Positions 23,470-34,307 of a stretch of 64,000 nucleotides of DNA are shown one piece after another. A program made the translations under genes and the position numbers. This stretch comes from Heterocephalus glaber (lineage: Eukaryota > Chordata > Mammalia > Rodentia > Bathyergidae): contig NW_004624805.1 of the NCBI RefSeq assembly GCF_000247695.1, positions 4,222,670 through 4,286,669 of the forward strand, written 5' to 3'. Position 1 is the stretch's first letter, and the number at the start of each line of letters is the position of its first letter. The notes under the pieces are model-generated. The model saw only the letters and a program-made list of their open reading frames with translations, made no database searches and was not told the origin of the DNA.

Positions 23470-23862
23470 TGTTATGGTTTATAACTAGATGCCCCCTCAA
23501 AGCCTCATGTGCTCATAGGTGGGGCTTTTGAGAAGTGACTGGATAATGGGGTTCTGACACTCATCCGTGGATTGGTGCACTGGTGAGTTTATAGACAAAT
23601 GTGATGTTGGAAGATGAAGCCTGGTTGGAGGTGTGGGTCACTGGAGGTGTGGCTTGGAAGTCTGCCTCCCTCCTCCTCCCTTGATCTCTCTCTGCTTCCT
23701 GCTACGATGCCATGGACTGTTCCTCCTCTGCCACACCCCTCTGCCTTGGGGCCAGTGGACTATGGACTAAAATCTCTACCAACTGAGGGCCAGAATAAAC
23801 TTCTGCATTTAATTTTCAGGCATCAGATATTGTGTCTCAGCAACGAGAAAGCAATTAAGACA
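23470..23862 (+). mobile_element. MaLR solo LTR
   Basis: Starts tgttatggtttataac, passes 'ggtgtgggtcactggaggtg', 'tctctctctgcttcctgc', 'ggactatggactaaaatc', 'cagaataaac', and ends 'aattaagaca'. Flanks aaggg/gaggg are a likely 5-bp duplication with one mismatch. Divergently oriented to the LTR about 110 bp to its left. Confidence 0.88.
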
Positions 23863-23994
23863 GAGGGCACAGGGACATCTTCCAAGTCTGTGAAGAAAAC
23901 CTCCGAGAACCCGCTTTGTGACATCCGGTTAAGTCCTTGTCTCATATTTCCCTCCTCTAACAGAGCCCAGTGAAAAATGATCTGTTCAGGGTCA

Positions 23995-24370
23995 CAAATC
24001 GCAAGGCCCTGGAGGTGAAGAGCACTGTTAGGGTGCATCAAGTCCAAGCCCTTTTACTCCAAGGAGACAGTGGTTGTGAGAGGTGGGGTGACCTTGTGCT
24101 CACATAACCAGGTGGAGATGGACCTGGGGTTCCCCCACTCCTGTCCTTCTTACTTTCTCAGTGGCTCTGCCAAACACCATTCCAGCTTCTGAGTGTGAAA
24201 ACAAATTTCAACTGGGGTTCCCCAAGCACCTGCACACCGAGCTCTTCAAGAGCATCATTGCTTTGATCCTTGCAAGAACCCTCATTCTCCATGTTCACAG
24301 ACAACAAAGGTGGACTAGGAACTCACCCAGGTCTGTCTCACTTCAGCTCCCAGACAGCCACTTTTTGGGG
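23995..24370. repeat. Probable ancient MIR-like fragments
   Basis: 24050-24140 and 24260-24350 have the layout of MIR-type repeats ('ctccaaggagacagtgg', 'gaccttgtgctcacataacc') but are too decayed to be certain. Confidence 0.3.
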
Positions 24371-24839
24371 ATGAGAATCCCTGACTTCATAAACTGCTGG
24401 GGAAGTCCTGGGGATTCTGGTTCTGGGTTGGCATTCTGGGAATTGATTCCATTTTCTACGTGGCCATGCTGGCCTGGCCAGGGCTCCTTCCTGTCCCCCT
24501 CCTGCCCTTCCAGCTCTGCAAAGCCCTGCCTGTGCTTTCTCTTGGCTTCTGGTTACTTGAGACAAGGCCATTTCCTACCAGTCCCAACAGTGGGAGTTGT
24601 GCTTCCCATGCTGATACATTGCAGTTTGTTCCTGCGCCTACAGGGGGCATCCTGTGGGAGCTGCCAGTAGGAATGGAGGAGCGACAGCGGGAGACCAGGA
24701 GACGGGCAGGGCACCCTCACCCAGCACCTTCCATGGATCTTTGCTCTCCTTCAACAGCCTTCCTGCTCCCATGCCTTCCTGTCCTACCAGAAGATGCTGG
24801 CCCCCTCCCACGACGTGAGGCGAATGGCAGGGCTTCATC

Positions 24840-25335
24840 CATTTGTCCGTGTGCAGCAAGTGTTTATTATGTTCATGCTGTGTGCCAGGCTCTGAGAATA
24901 CAGAAGGAAATGAAAAAAGCCAACCAACCCACAACACCAGCAAAAATCCCCCCCTTCGTGGAACTTGCATTCTTGCTGGGGAGACAGAACTCAAATAAAT
25001 AATTACATATAAAGTTAGAGATTGTGCCAGCAAGAAAGTGAAAACAGAGGAGGGAGATATGAAATGCCAGGAGTTGTGGAAAGTTCCCAGAAGGAAGCCA
25101 GGGAAAGCCTGGCTAAAGATACTTTTGAGCAAAGATGGTAAGGAAGTGGGAAAACATCCATGGGGTGTATGGGGGTGGGGTAGCATTCTAAACACAGAGA
25201 AGAGCATGTGCAAAGGCCTTGAAGCAAAAGCAGGTGAAGGATGCAGGCTGGTAGGAGACGAGGGCAGGGAAGTGTGGTGGCTGAACAGGAGGCAGTTCAC
25301 GCAGAACTCCTGCAGGGCTTGGAAGAAAGGCACCA
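24840..25335 (+). repeat. Ancient interspersed repeat, family unassigned
   Basis: Order of segments matches an old mammalian-wide repeat: 'gtgtgccaggctctgagaat', 'cttcgtggaacttgcattct', 'ggggagacagaactcaaata', 'agcatgtgcaaaggccttga'. A related downstream portion occurs at 31952-32360. This explains the long minus-strand frame at 24638-25513, which is not a gene. Confidence 0.55.
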
Positions 25336-25439
25336 AACTCAGGCTTTGCACTGAGTTTTGGCTGCCATGCTGAGCATAGACGGAAGGGGGCCAGGGGCAG
25401 AAACCTGAGGAGCAGTCAGCGGGCACAGTGATCCCGGAG

Positions 25440-27290
25440 ATGGAGATGGAGATGAAGAAAGCGGTGAGAAGGCCAGCTGAGAGGACTGCCAGCGTCTCTG
25501 CTGCTGGCTGCAAGGATGGGCCTTGTCTGTCCCTGGCCTTCCACCCACCTCATTCAGCGCCGGCCCGCTCCTCTCCTGACAGACCCTCCCCCGCCCCAAC
25601 TTTCCTGACTCCTCCTGCTCCCGTCCTGTCCCAGGAAGCCCAATCCACCTCTGATCTTACCAGCAGCACAACCTGGAGTGAGGCACTTCACCCCCTCGAA
25701 AGGACACAGCCAGGTAGGTACTAGACACACATAGCACCCCGTGGCCGTTCCGTCGTGGGGCTCACACCGAGGCTGCCTGGCACCCCTCTTAACCGTGCTG
25801 CATCACGGTGGCCTTGGTGTATGCCAACCTACACAGGCCCAGTGCACACTGGGCAGCCACCTCCAGCTGGGTGCTGGGCCCCATGGGACACATCACTGAT
25901 TGGACCCAACTCTCTGCCTTGTGACAGGGCTCTGGCCTTCCCAACTCAGCTCTGTAGAGACCTCTGACCAGCAGGAAGCTGGGGGCTCTTCCTGCCTGTG
26001 AGAGTGGGCTGCAGGGGCGGAATCCCTCATCCCGCTGGGAGCTGGGTACTCGGGCAAGGTACTCAGCCTCCCCGAGCCTCCAGTTCCTGTCCATGGACTG
26101 GCATGACATTAACACTGACCACCAGCAGGGAACCCCCTCCAGGGCTACTTCTGATAAGTGCTCAAGTGAGTACCAGTGCATTTTCAAAAGATGCCTCGGC
26201 ATGAAAAAGACTGCATCACAGCTCTCAGGACCTCACCAAGGAGGGCAGGGAAGTACTAAGGAGTGAGAGGCAATATGTCTGAATCGCTTCCCCAAGGTGA
26301 ACATATTTACTGTGCATGGCAAATATACGCTAATAAAAACAAAGAGAAGGAAAAGTTTAGAGAGAGAGAGGACACCTTACCTTCTTTATGACCCCAACAG
26401 GTAGACAAGCTTGAGTCCTCTGACTTTAGCTCCGGCTCTCCAGCCTTTGCAGAGAGACCAGCTTTTTAGGTAGGTGGTGGCAGCTCCCGGAAATGCCATC
26501 GAGGACTCCCCGCGATTTGGCTTTGGGGGTCTGCAGCAAACTCTGCTGCGGCGTGTGGGTTCCGAGGGGAGCATGTCGTCCTCTTCTCTCTGCCTTACAG
26601 GAGAAGGTTAGGGAGGCTGCCCGCCGTCCCGCTGGGGAGCCACAGTCTGCGAGCCAAGGGGCTGTCTGGGTGGAGCCAAGAGACGGCGAGACAACAGAGA
26701 ACAAGCTCTGGGAACGTCCTCTCTTCTGAAAGATCTTCATTTCCACACTAACTGCAACTTCAGCTCGGCCTGGGTTTCAGACTCGGCCCTATCTGCTTCG
26801 TCGGGCTGGCAGAGCCTTCCCTGGCCTGCTTCCTCCACCTGTTTCCTTGGCCAAGCGGTCAGTCCTAAACTGACAGAGAAAAACACAGCTCTCCAGATTA
26901 TTTGGGTGTCTTCTCTGGGTTATTATGGAGCTTGGCCAAACAGGCCTCAGCTGCTGTGAACGCCGACCTGCGCCAGCACCTCTCGTCTTTCCTGCTTCCC
27001 CTTTATTCCTGTTTGCTGACTGGCAGGACTTGAATCCTCTCTCCCTCAAAGGCTCAAAGGCTCCTACGTTGAAGGTTTGGTCGCCAAGCTGGGTGGGTCG
27101 CGGAACCTTCAGAAAGTGGGGCCAAATGGCAGGAAGTTAAACCCCGGAAGTCAGGTGTGACCCGGAAGGGAATACTGGGACGCTGCCCCCAGTTGTTTCC
27201 CGGTCGCAGGGAGGGGAACAGCTTTGTTCCTCCACGTTCCCCGCCGTGATGCGCTGCCCCTCAAACAGAGCCAGCCAACCCTGAACTGTC
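25440..27290. other. Intergenic, no gene recognised
   Basis: Mixed to GC-rich sequence with scattered CpG near 26480-26700 but no clear island. No coding exon recognised. Confidence 0.5.
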
Positions 27291-27296
27291 TTGGTT

Positions 27297-27597
27297 ACTT
27301 TCCTGTCACTGATACACAACGCCACACACCCACAATTTATAGAAGCAAAGGTTTATTTCGCCCTACAGTTTCCGGCCATGGTCGGTAGGCTCCAAAACAA
27401 ACAGCGCCGTCGAAGGCCCTGGCAGAGGAAAGGTGCTCACCCCACAGCAGCAGGAGGCAGAGAAGGGAGAGCTGTGCACAAGAACACGCCCTTCCAGGTC
27501 ACGCCCCTCTTGGCCACCTGGGCCCAGGCCCCACCTCCTGACAGCACATTCAGTTGCTGAACTCCTCAAATGGATGAATCCACGGACAAGCATAACA
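27297..27597 (-). mobile_element. MaLR LTR, antisense
   Basis: Starts tgtcttggttactttcctgt, passes 'aaaggtttatttcg', 'agcaggaggcagagaaggga', 'cacgcccctcttgg', 'ccccacctcctgac', and ends near 'cataaca'. Confidence 0.75.
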
Positions 27598-27649
27598 CCA
27601 ACCCGACCTTCCAAATACAGGAGAGTCACGGTGCACACTTCTAAGCCGT

Positions 27650-27748
27650 AACACACTGGAACCTCTGAAATCAGGAGCCAAACTAAACCTGTCCTCTTGT
27701 AAGTTGATTTTCTTAGATGCTTTGTCACAGCAATTGAAAGCTAACACA
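27650..27748 (+). mobile_element. MaLR LTR, 3' end only, sense
   Basis: 'ggaacctctgaaatcaggag', 'ttgtaagttgattttctta', 'tttgtcacagcaatt', ending 'agctaacaca'. Lies tail-to-tail style beside the antisense LTR at 27297-27597. Confidence 0.75.
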
Positions 27749-27749
27749 C

Positions 27750-28488
27750 TGACTACAAATAAATTTCATTTTCCTCCGACTTCTCCAGGCTGCTCCACAA
27801 ATCAAGTAGCGCACGAAGGCCAGACCCACTGGGTTTGCTGGACAGGCAGGTCCTGTGGGACCTGCAGACCCCAGCGCCCCGGCTAACCCTCCCGCTGAAA
27901 GGCCTCTGTTTAAGTATTTACTGAGAGCAAAGCAGGGAACAGACGAATGGACAATGGGGGACTACAAGGTGGAGGAGAAGTCTCCACGGCTACCAGGAGG
28001 TGGGTGGGCAGGACTAAGCTGGATGTTTGAGCAACATCGGCCATCGACAGACTGGTTTCATTAGAGCTGCGCTCCATGCCTCCAGTATACGGCCCAGTTT
28101 GTATGTTTAGTACTTGAGGGTGAAACCAGGAACCTCCAGGCCGCGGGCACGGAGCAATGGCGAATGCGTATTTTTTCCAAAGGCGCAAATGGGAAGAGGA
28201 TCCATGTACCGAAAGGCTCAGGCACTTCTCTGAAAGCGACTCCTCAGGTGTATTTCCTGTCCCTTCACACTGCCTGGGCCTTCTCTGATCCTACTTGGTG
28301 CCGTTCAGAGCTGGTCTGCATGTTGACAGCTACAAGGGAAAAGACAAGCTGCAAAGCACAGGATACAGACTGGCTCGCTGATGGCAGCCCTCGCTCTTAC
28401 CCCGGAGGCCGGGGCGAGGCGAGGAGGATTTTGTTCAATTACGCAGTCTAACCTCTAGCTATCACGAAAGGGGTAAGGTTTGTTACCC
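27750..28488. other. Intergenic, no gene recognised
   Basis: Flank of the CpG island. No named repeat or coding exon. Confidence 0.45.
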
Positions 28489-28489
28489 G

Positions 28490-29090
28490 CTTTGCATGCT
28501 CTTGGCTGTCGGAAGACAGCCGGGAAATCGCATTAAGCGTAGGCTGCCAGGTTTCGTGCGGAGCATAAGGTCCTGGGAGAGGCGCAGCACCTCGGCCTTT
28601 CGAACTGCCCGCACCCTCATTGGCCAGCTGCTCCGCTCTCCCCCGGGGACCCGTAGGGTGGGGAGGTGGGCGGAGCTGCGGGAGGGGTCGCGGAGGCCGC
28701 AGTCGGCTCCTCGCTCAGGGCGGCCGTCCCACCGAGGGCCAACCCGGGCCTGCGTCAGCCCTGCGGCCCGGGAGAACTCGCCCTAATGCTAACGCGCGTG
28801 GGGCGAGCGCGGGACCCAGCGGAACCGCCCAGGGCGGATCCCGGCGGAGCCCGGGTGGGGCCGAGGCGTGGGGCGGGGCGGCCCTGTGTACATAGATCCG
28901 CCGGAGCCGAGCGCGGTAACCACGGCGACCGTGCGGCCTGGCCCCGCCCCGCCACTGGAGCCACGCCTTCCCTCGCTCCCCATTGGTCGTCAGCCCCACA
29001 GCTTCCCGAAACCACCAATCATCGCCCGCGTTTCCGTACAAAGGGTGGAGAGGCGCCTCGTGGCGAAAGCCACCCTCTGCTGGAGAAGCC
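28490..29090. promoter_or_regulatory. CpG island, orphan promoter candidate
   Basis: By hand count about 47 CpG dinucleotides lie in 28621-28980, far above the rest of the window. It holds CCAAT boxes in both orientations (cattggcc near 28619, cattggtc near 28981, ccaatc near 29014), GC boxes (ggggcgggg near 28870, ccccgcccc near 28943) and an X-box-like site. There is no TATA box and no recognisable exon on either side. In mammals such a segment usually marks a germline-unmethylated transcription start, often bidirectional. No transcript can be read from the sequence, and overlapping frames of up to about 150 codons are attributable to GC content. Confidence 0.8.
28916..28929 (+). promoter_or_regulatory. 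RFX X-box-like site in the CpG island
   Basis: gtaaccacggcgac fits GTNRCCNNRGYAAC with one mismatch. It lies between the GC boxes, about 55 bases upstream of the cattggtc CCAAT box. Confidence 0.4.
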
Positions 29091-30441
29091 GGGCTGGTGG
29101 TTTAATTGTGGTTAACGTGAACTCCCATCAAAGAGACAAAACGCGAACGGCATTACCTAATCTTGTACACCTCGGGAGCACTACGAGAGCCCGTGCAGCC
29201 CCTAATAACCATCCCTGGCCGGTTCCCGTGGCGAAGAGCCGTCAGATTGGGCTCATCCTGGATCTCTACGGAGCCTGGCATCGCTTCTGATGCCTGTCGC
29301 TTCCCGTGGGAGAGGGGAGTCTTTCTTCGACGTGAAAAGGTCTGTATAGTCCGTCTGGGGCCTTCAGTTCCAAACTACTGAGTCACGCCCTGGAAGCCAA
29401 CGTTGATTTAGCATTCACTGTGAACCTGAAAGCACTGAATGGGAGGCTGACTTTGTTTTTTTCTCTTCCTGTCTGCTGAGAAAGAATTAGCTGTCACATT
29501 CCCCTTTGCCGCAGGGGGATGAAAATCAATAAGTGCTTCATCTGCAAGGGAGATGAATTTTCCTTCTAACCCGAGATCGGGGACGTCTGAGCTGAGGATT
29601 GATAAAACTGTCAGATGTCAGACCCCCAGGGGCCATAAATAATCCAGTCCAACCCCTTGGCTTTTCGGATGAAGACAGGCCAGAGACGCGAGGGGACTGC
29701 GCCAGGCCGCCTGGATGGAAATTAGAGCTCTTAGGGTTGCGCCTTGCTGGACGGGCTCCAGCTGCTTGCTTTCCTTGGGGTCGCTGATTTACTGTGTTTC
29801 CCCTTCCTCTTCTCTTTTCACAATGTCCAGCAACAATTGGCAATATGCAAATCCAGCCCTCAGAACCTCAGAGGCAGGACCAAGCTGAATGTTGTGATCC
29901 AAGCAAAGATGGTTTCCTTGACAAAAACTGACTTCAACTTAGCCACAATCCGAAGTGCTGACGAACACGGGTGTTTCTGCCACCTGCAGGCTGTGACACT
30001 CCAGGATTTACAGCTGATTTCACAAACTCAGCCTTAAGGACCACAGTGGGGAAGCCTTTAGTTAACAATGGCATGGCTGATGGTCCAGATTCTCTTATTT
30101 CCCAGGTGACCCAAGTCCACAACACAGAATCTGCTATGCTTGGTGTCTGTAAGACTCAAAGGCCCGAGGAATAGATTTCCTCATTTCGCCAAACCCACAT
30201 TTGACCTGTATCTTGGATAGCATCGACCATTTATTGGCCTCTTGCTAGCCTCAAAGGATCCAGCCATTTTCGAGTTCACAAAGAATCACTACCCTTGGAC
30301 AGCTTGTGATGTGATTGGCCAGGCAAAGCCCCTGTACTAAAGCACAACCAAGACAAGTCTACCTGAAAGGTTCCCATGGCTCCCTCATCAGTGGGTACAA
30401 ACAAGGTCACGTCAGTATTAATGGCCAGGTTTTGATTACTC
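29091..30441. other. Intergenic, no gene recognised
   Basis: Right flank of the CpG island; 29040-29080 carries 'ccaccctctgctgg', resembling a CTCF half-site. No coding exon seen. Confidence 0.45.
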
Positions 30442-30457
30442 AAGAGTCCCCACCAAC
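30442..30457 (+). repeat. Left target-site duplication of L1
   Basis: aagagtccccaccaac, matched at 31201-31216 with one substitution. Confidence 0.8.
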
Positions 30458-31200
30458 CACTGTGGAAATCAGTATGGAGATATCTCAAAGAACTAGGACT
30501 GGAAGTCCCATTTGACCCAGCTATTCCCCTGCTGGGTATCTTCCCCAAAGAATTAAAAGAACCATACCACAGTGATATATGTGCACCCATGTTCATAGCA
30601 GCATAGTTTTTAAGAGCTAAAACTTGGAAATAGCCGACATGCGCATCAACTGGAGACTGGATAAAGAAGTGGTTTTTTTGTATAAAATGGAGTACTACTC
30701 AGCCATAAAGAGGTGATACTCTTTTTTTTTTTTTTTTTTTTTTGTACCGGAGATTGAACTCGGATCCTTGAGCTTTCCTAGCAGGCGGCGAAACCACTGA
30801 GCTAAATCCCCAGCCCTGAGGCAATACTCTTAAGTGAAATAAATAGGACACACGTGTAAATACTGAATAATTTCTCTAGTGTGAGAAACTGAAAGTGTAA
30901 ATAAGGACTAAAAGGTATAATAGGTAATGTGAAATAGGAAGAAAAGGTCCAAAGGGGAAGGGGAAGTGGGAGGTGTAGGGGAAAGGAAAGACGGGAATGG
31001 AATTAATATGAGAAAATGAAAAAATGGAAACAAAGTCTTTGTAAATAGGGAGGGATGGAGGGGTTGAAGGGAGGGCAGGGGAAGGGGGAAAAATAAGAAC
31101 CAAGAGCGACTATGTAAAGGTGCAGATTTCCAATGATGAATGTCATTATATTGTATACCTAAAATGTACCAATAAAATCAAATTTTTTAAAAAAAAAAAA
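30458..31200 (+). mobile_element. L1, 5'-truncated: ORF2 C-terminus plus 3'UTR
   Basis: Starts in the ORF2 C-terminal coding region ('cactgtggaaatcagtatgg', 'cccatttgacccagctatt', 'gtataaaatggagtactact'), is interrupted by a SINE, then continues through a G-rich purine tract (30930-31090), 'ccaatgatgaatgt', 'aaaatgtaccaataaa' and an A tail. ORF2 frame is broken. Bracketed by a 16-bp duplication with one mismatch. Confidence 0.93.
30722..30816 (-). mobile_element. ID-type SINE, antisense, nested in L1
   Basis: T run of 22, 'gtaccggagattgaactcgg', 'accactgagctaaatcccca', 'gccc'. The flanking octamer atactctt is repeated on each side (part of an approximately 11-bp duplication). Inserted after the L1. 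Confidence 0.94.
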
Positions 31201-31216
31201 AAGAGTCTCCACCAAC
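31201..31216 (+). repeat. Right target-site duplication of L1
   Basis: aagagtctccaccaac, partner of 30442-30457. Confidence 0.8.
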
Positions 31217-31344
31217 AAAACTTCAGGACCTTGGGTGCCTCCTCCCATGTTCCTTCTCCAAGGCTGGAAACGGCACTTAAAGCCATTGCCTCCTCACTGC
31301 CACTGATGGCTCTCGCTGTTAGGGTCCCTGCCTTTACATGGGGC

Positions 31345-31428
31345 TCTTTTTTTGGTACTGGGGATCGAACTCGGGACCTTGTGCTTGTGAGACAGGTGGT
31401 GCAACCACTGAGCTAAATCCCCGGCCCT
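31345..31428 (-). mobile_element. ID-type SINE, antisense
   Basis: 'tttttttggtactggggatc', 'ccactgagctaaatccccgg', 'ccc'. Flanks tacatgggg and tatatgggg form a 9-bp duplication with one mismatch. Confidence 0.93.
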
Positions 31429-31950
31429 ATATGGGGTGTTTTTTGCAAATCCCAGACCTGCCCGCCTCTGAAATGCAGTCCAAATGCAGGAGGAACACTA
31501 GGTCTGTGCAGTGTCATGTGTGTCCCACTGTCAACGGGCCAGACCTAGCTCCATTCCCTAGGGCAGTGGCACCCATGTTATTTGTTTTTCTTTTAAGACA
31601 AAAGATGTTAAGGTATGAGTTATTTTTTCTAAACTAAAACTTCAATGTTGGTTTCATTGCAGCGTTGGCACTTTGTGATACACAAGTGGTTTGGGTTACA
31701 GTTTGGGCGCTTGCCTCAAAAAGGTTCGCCAGAGCTGCCCTAGGGGATACCAGCTCTTCTCTCCGTGCCTCTGGGGTACTCACCCTGTACTTCAGCCTGA
31801 TAAAGATTTGAAGAAAAGAACAAAGGCTAAACTACATTTGATGCATTTCTTTCCACCTTCAGGACAAAGTCCAAAGTCTTTTCCCACTTTGCTCAAAGCA
31901 GAGCCTACTCCATCATTAACTGGCACCAGTTTTTCTTAGAGCACTCACTC
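31429..31950. other. Intergenic, no gene recognised
   Basis: No coding exon. Around 31858-31885 ('caaagtccaaagtc') there is a faint L2-like resemblance only. Confidence 0.4.
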
Positions 31951-31951
31951 C

Positions 31952-32360
31952 ATGTTGGCACTAGGGGTCAGGCGGTGGATGAGACAGGCAAGGCCAGGGC
32001 CGATCCCACGGAGCCGGCAGCCTCTAGGCCCCAGTGAGAGCAGCGGGCAGAGATTCCCAGCACTAAACGGTGCGGTGCGTGGCCTTCAGGTTGGAGGTGA
32101 AGGAACAGTGGGGAGGAGGAATAATTGGAGCAAAGACTGAGAGGTGGGAGGAGGTGAAGTCAGAGAGAGGGCGTGGCCAGATCGCCCAGAGCCTTGCAGC
32201 CCAGTGTAAGAGGTGGACATTTATTTGAAGTACAGTGAGAAACCATTGCAAGGTTGGAAGCAGAGGAGAAGCATGACCTATCGATGTGCATAAACAGCTC
32301 TGGCTGCTGTGTGGCTAGTGGACCACAGCATTATTTACTGAGGAATCTTCCAGGCATGAG
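31952..32360 (+). repeat. Ancient interspersed repeat, family unassigned
   Basis: Downstream portion of the same type of old repeat as 24840-25335: 'atgttggcactaggggtcag', 'gccttgcagcccagtgtaag', 'gtgagaaaccattgcaaggt', 'gctctggctgctgtgtggct'. Confidence 0.55.
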
Positions 32361-32719
32361 GAGGAGAAATCCATTCAGTTGTCTTGGGAAGACATCCCCC
32401 TCTCTGCACTTTACTCTTCCCCAGGAGGGGACTTCGGTGCTGGTTTTCCCACCCAGGCTAGCTGGGGGTTTAATTGACTTTTGGACTTCGGCTTTACAAA
32501 TAAGTCTCTTACAACCTCATTGAAAATGAGTCAGTTCTCCCAGAACCTCTGACTGACTGGGTAAAATTGAGTTTCTAGCCCTACAAAGCTGTGAACTAGA
32601 TTCTAACCAAAGTCCTCTCCAATTGTAGGGTCCTGCAGGGAGGAGGTCAGAGGCAGAGACTTCTCCAACCCCTCTGAGCCACAGCTAACCACCTCCACGG
32701 AACCATTTCTATGTCTGCT

Positions 32720-32770
32720 GGATGGATGGATGCACGCATGCAGGTATGTATAGATGGATGGATGAACAAA
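32720..32770 (+). repeat. (GGAT)n degenerate tetranucleotide repeat
   Basis: Two clusters of ggat/gatg units separated by 'gcacgcatgcaggtatgtat'. Confidence 0.75.
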
Positions 32771-32829
32771 TGGTAAGCAGATGACTGCTGGTTGCCTAGT
32801 TAAATGTAGGGAAGAATGGGAAGAACTAG

Positions 32830-32857
32830 AATATATATATGTATATATATATATATA
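32830..32857 (+). repeat. (AT)n microsatellite
   Basis: Alternating a/t of about 28 bases with one g, directly abutting the purine tract. Confidence 0.9.
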
Positions 32858-32858
32858 C

Positions 32859-33072
32859 TGGAGAGGAGGGGAGAGAAGAGGAAGGAGAAGAGGAAGGAGG
32901 AGAAGAAAGAAGAAGATGAAGGAGAAGGAGGAGGAAGAGAAGAAGATTAAGAAGGAGAAAGAAAAGGAGGGGAGAGGAGGGGAGGGAGGACGGGAAGGAG
33001 GAAAAAAGAGAGGAGAAGAGCAGAGAGAAGACATGGAGAGAGGTAGGGAAAGCTCCAGGGAGAGGGGAAAGG
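32859..33072 (+). repeat. Homopurine (GGA/GAA) tract
   Basis: About 214 bases, almost all purine (gagg, gaagga, agaag units) with a handful of T and C interruptions. Frames through it (Lys/Glu/Arg-rich on the plus strand, Ser/Leu/Phe-rich on the minus strand) are artefacts. Confidence 0.92.
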
Positions 33073-34210
33073 TGGACCACAGTGCCCCTGAAGGAGCACA
33101 ACATTCCTGCGTCCTTTGCTCCTGGAGAGCAAATACAGCCACTTTTCCTTCATATCCCACAGTGACATTCACTGCTCTCTGATCAAACAGATTTAACACC
33201 TTCCCAAAATCCTCCTTCAGGATTGGGCGGGGTTAGGAGGACCCAACAAGAAAGAAGTCAGGTGTGCAGCTGCTTAGACACCAGCTCAGGATGGGCCGGA
33301 GACAAAGGTGGACGCGCAATACCATAACCCCCACTTCCGACCTCAAGGCCCCACCCTGCACAAACGTAGGGCTGTCCGGTGGCAGCTGGGGAGGGGCAGC
33401 ACCAAAGGCCCCTGGGGCCAAGTCACCGCCCCCCACTCCCAGTGGGCCTCTTTGTGCTGGGACCTAGGGAGCAGAGGTTTGTCACCTGGTGAGTTGACAA
33501 GCGCCACCAGGAGAGAACAGAGGGAAGAAAGGTCTATCTTGCGGCAAGTAAGATGCGAGGGAGGTAATTCTCCAAACAGTACGTCTCTGGACAAAGAAAA
33601 CAAGGGGCTGTCATTGGGGCAACTCGTGCACATTCATACGGAAACGCTGCCCTTCCAGGAGGAGGCGGCCACATTCCTGGTCATGCTCAGTTCATGGCCA
33701 CACATGCATGTTCAAAAAGTAGTGGGCAGAAACGCCTCCTGGGCAGAGAATTTAATATTTAGTAAGCAGGGTTTACCCTCGATCACCTGAAGAGTGAGTC
33801 AGGGTGCCTGCGATTTGGGCTGATGCCTTGTAAGTGTTTCTGGAGGGCCTCATCTGGAACGACAAAACCTGGAAGGAGTGTTAAGGGTCACTCGAGGGGC
33901 AGCAACCCCTCGCTCTCCCAGATAGGGGTCCCCCTAAAAGCACCTGGGTACAAACTCAATGCCTCTGGGAGGTTAGCACCTTCCACCAGGGCATCTCCAC
34001 TTCCAAGACCCAAGTCTGAATCCCTGTGTCAGATCCGCCCGTCACTTAGCAGGGCTCCCATGGACTGGAACTCTAGACAGAAAAAGAGGTCATTAAAAAC
34101 AAAAAAATCAAATGTGCCTACTTAGAGGTAACAACAAATGGAAACAAAATGTCACCGTGTTACTGAGGGTCATCATTGCTTAGGAAATCTGGCTTTCCTG
34201 ATTCAAGGGG
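33073..34210. other. Intergenic, no gene recognised
   Basis: Mixed sequence. A 160-codon plus-strand frame (33308-33790) overlaps an opposing frame and has no recognisable domain. Confidence 0.45.
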
Positions 34211-34214
34211 GAAG

Positions 34215-34254
34215 CTCTGCTCTGCTCTGCTCTGCTCCTGCTCCTGCTCCTGCA

Positions 34255-34307
<53 letters not shown>

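Noticed and set aside
24638..25513. 291-codon minus-strand frame with hydrophobic stretches
   Set aside because: It is antisense to an ancient interspersed repeat and a C/T-rich complement produces Leu/Phe/Ser runs; no family recognised.
32603..33199. 198-codon minus-strand Ser/Leu/Phe-rich frame and Lys/Glu-rich plus frame
   Set aside because: Both are translations of the homopurine/homopyrimidine tract.
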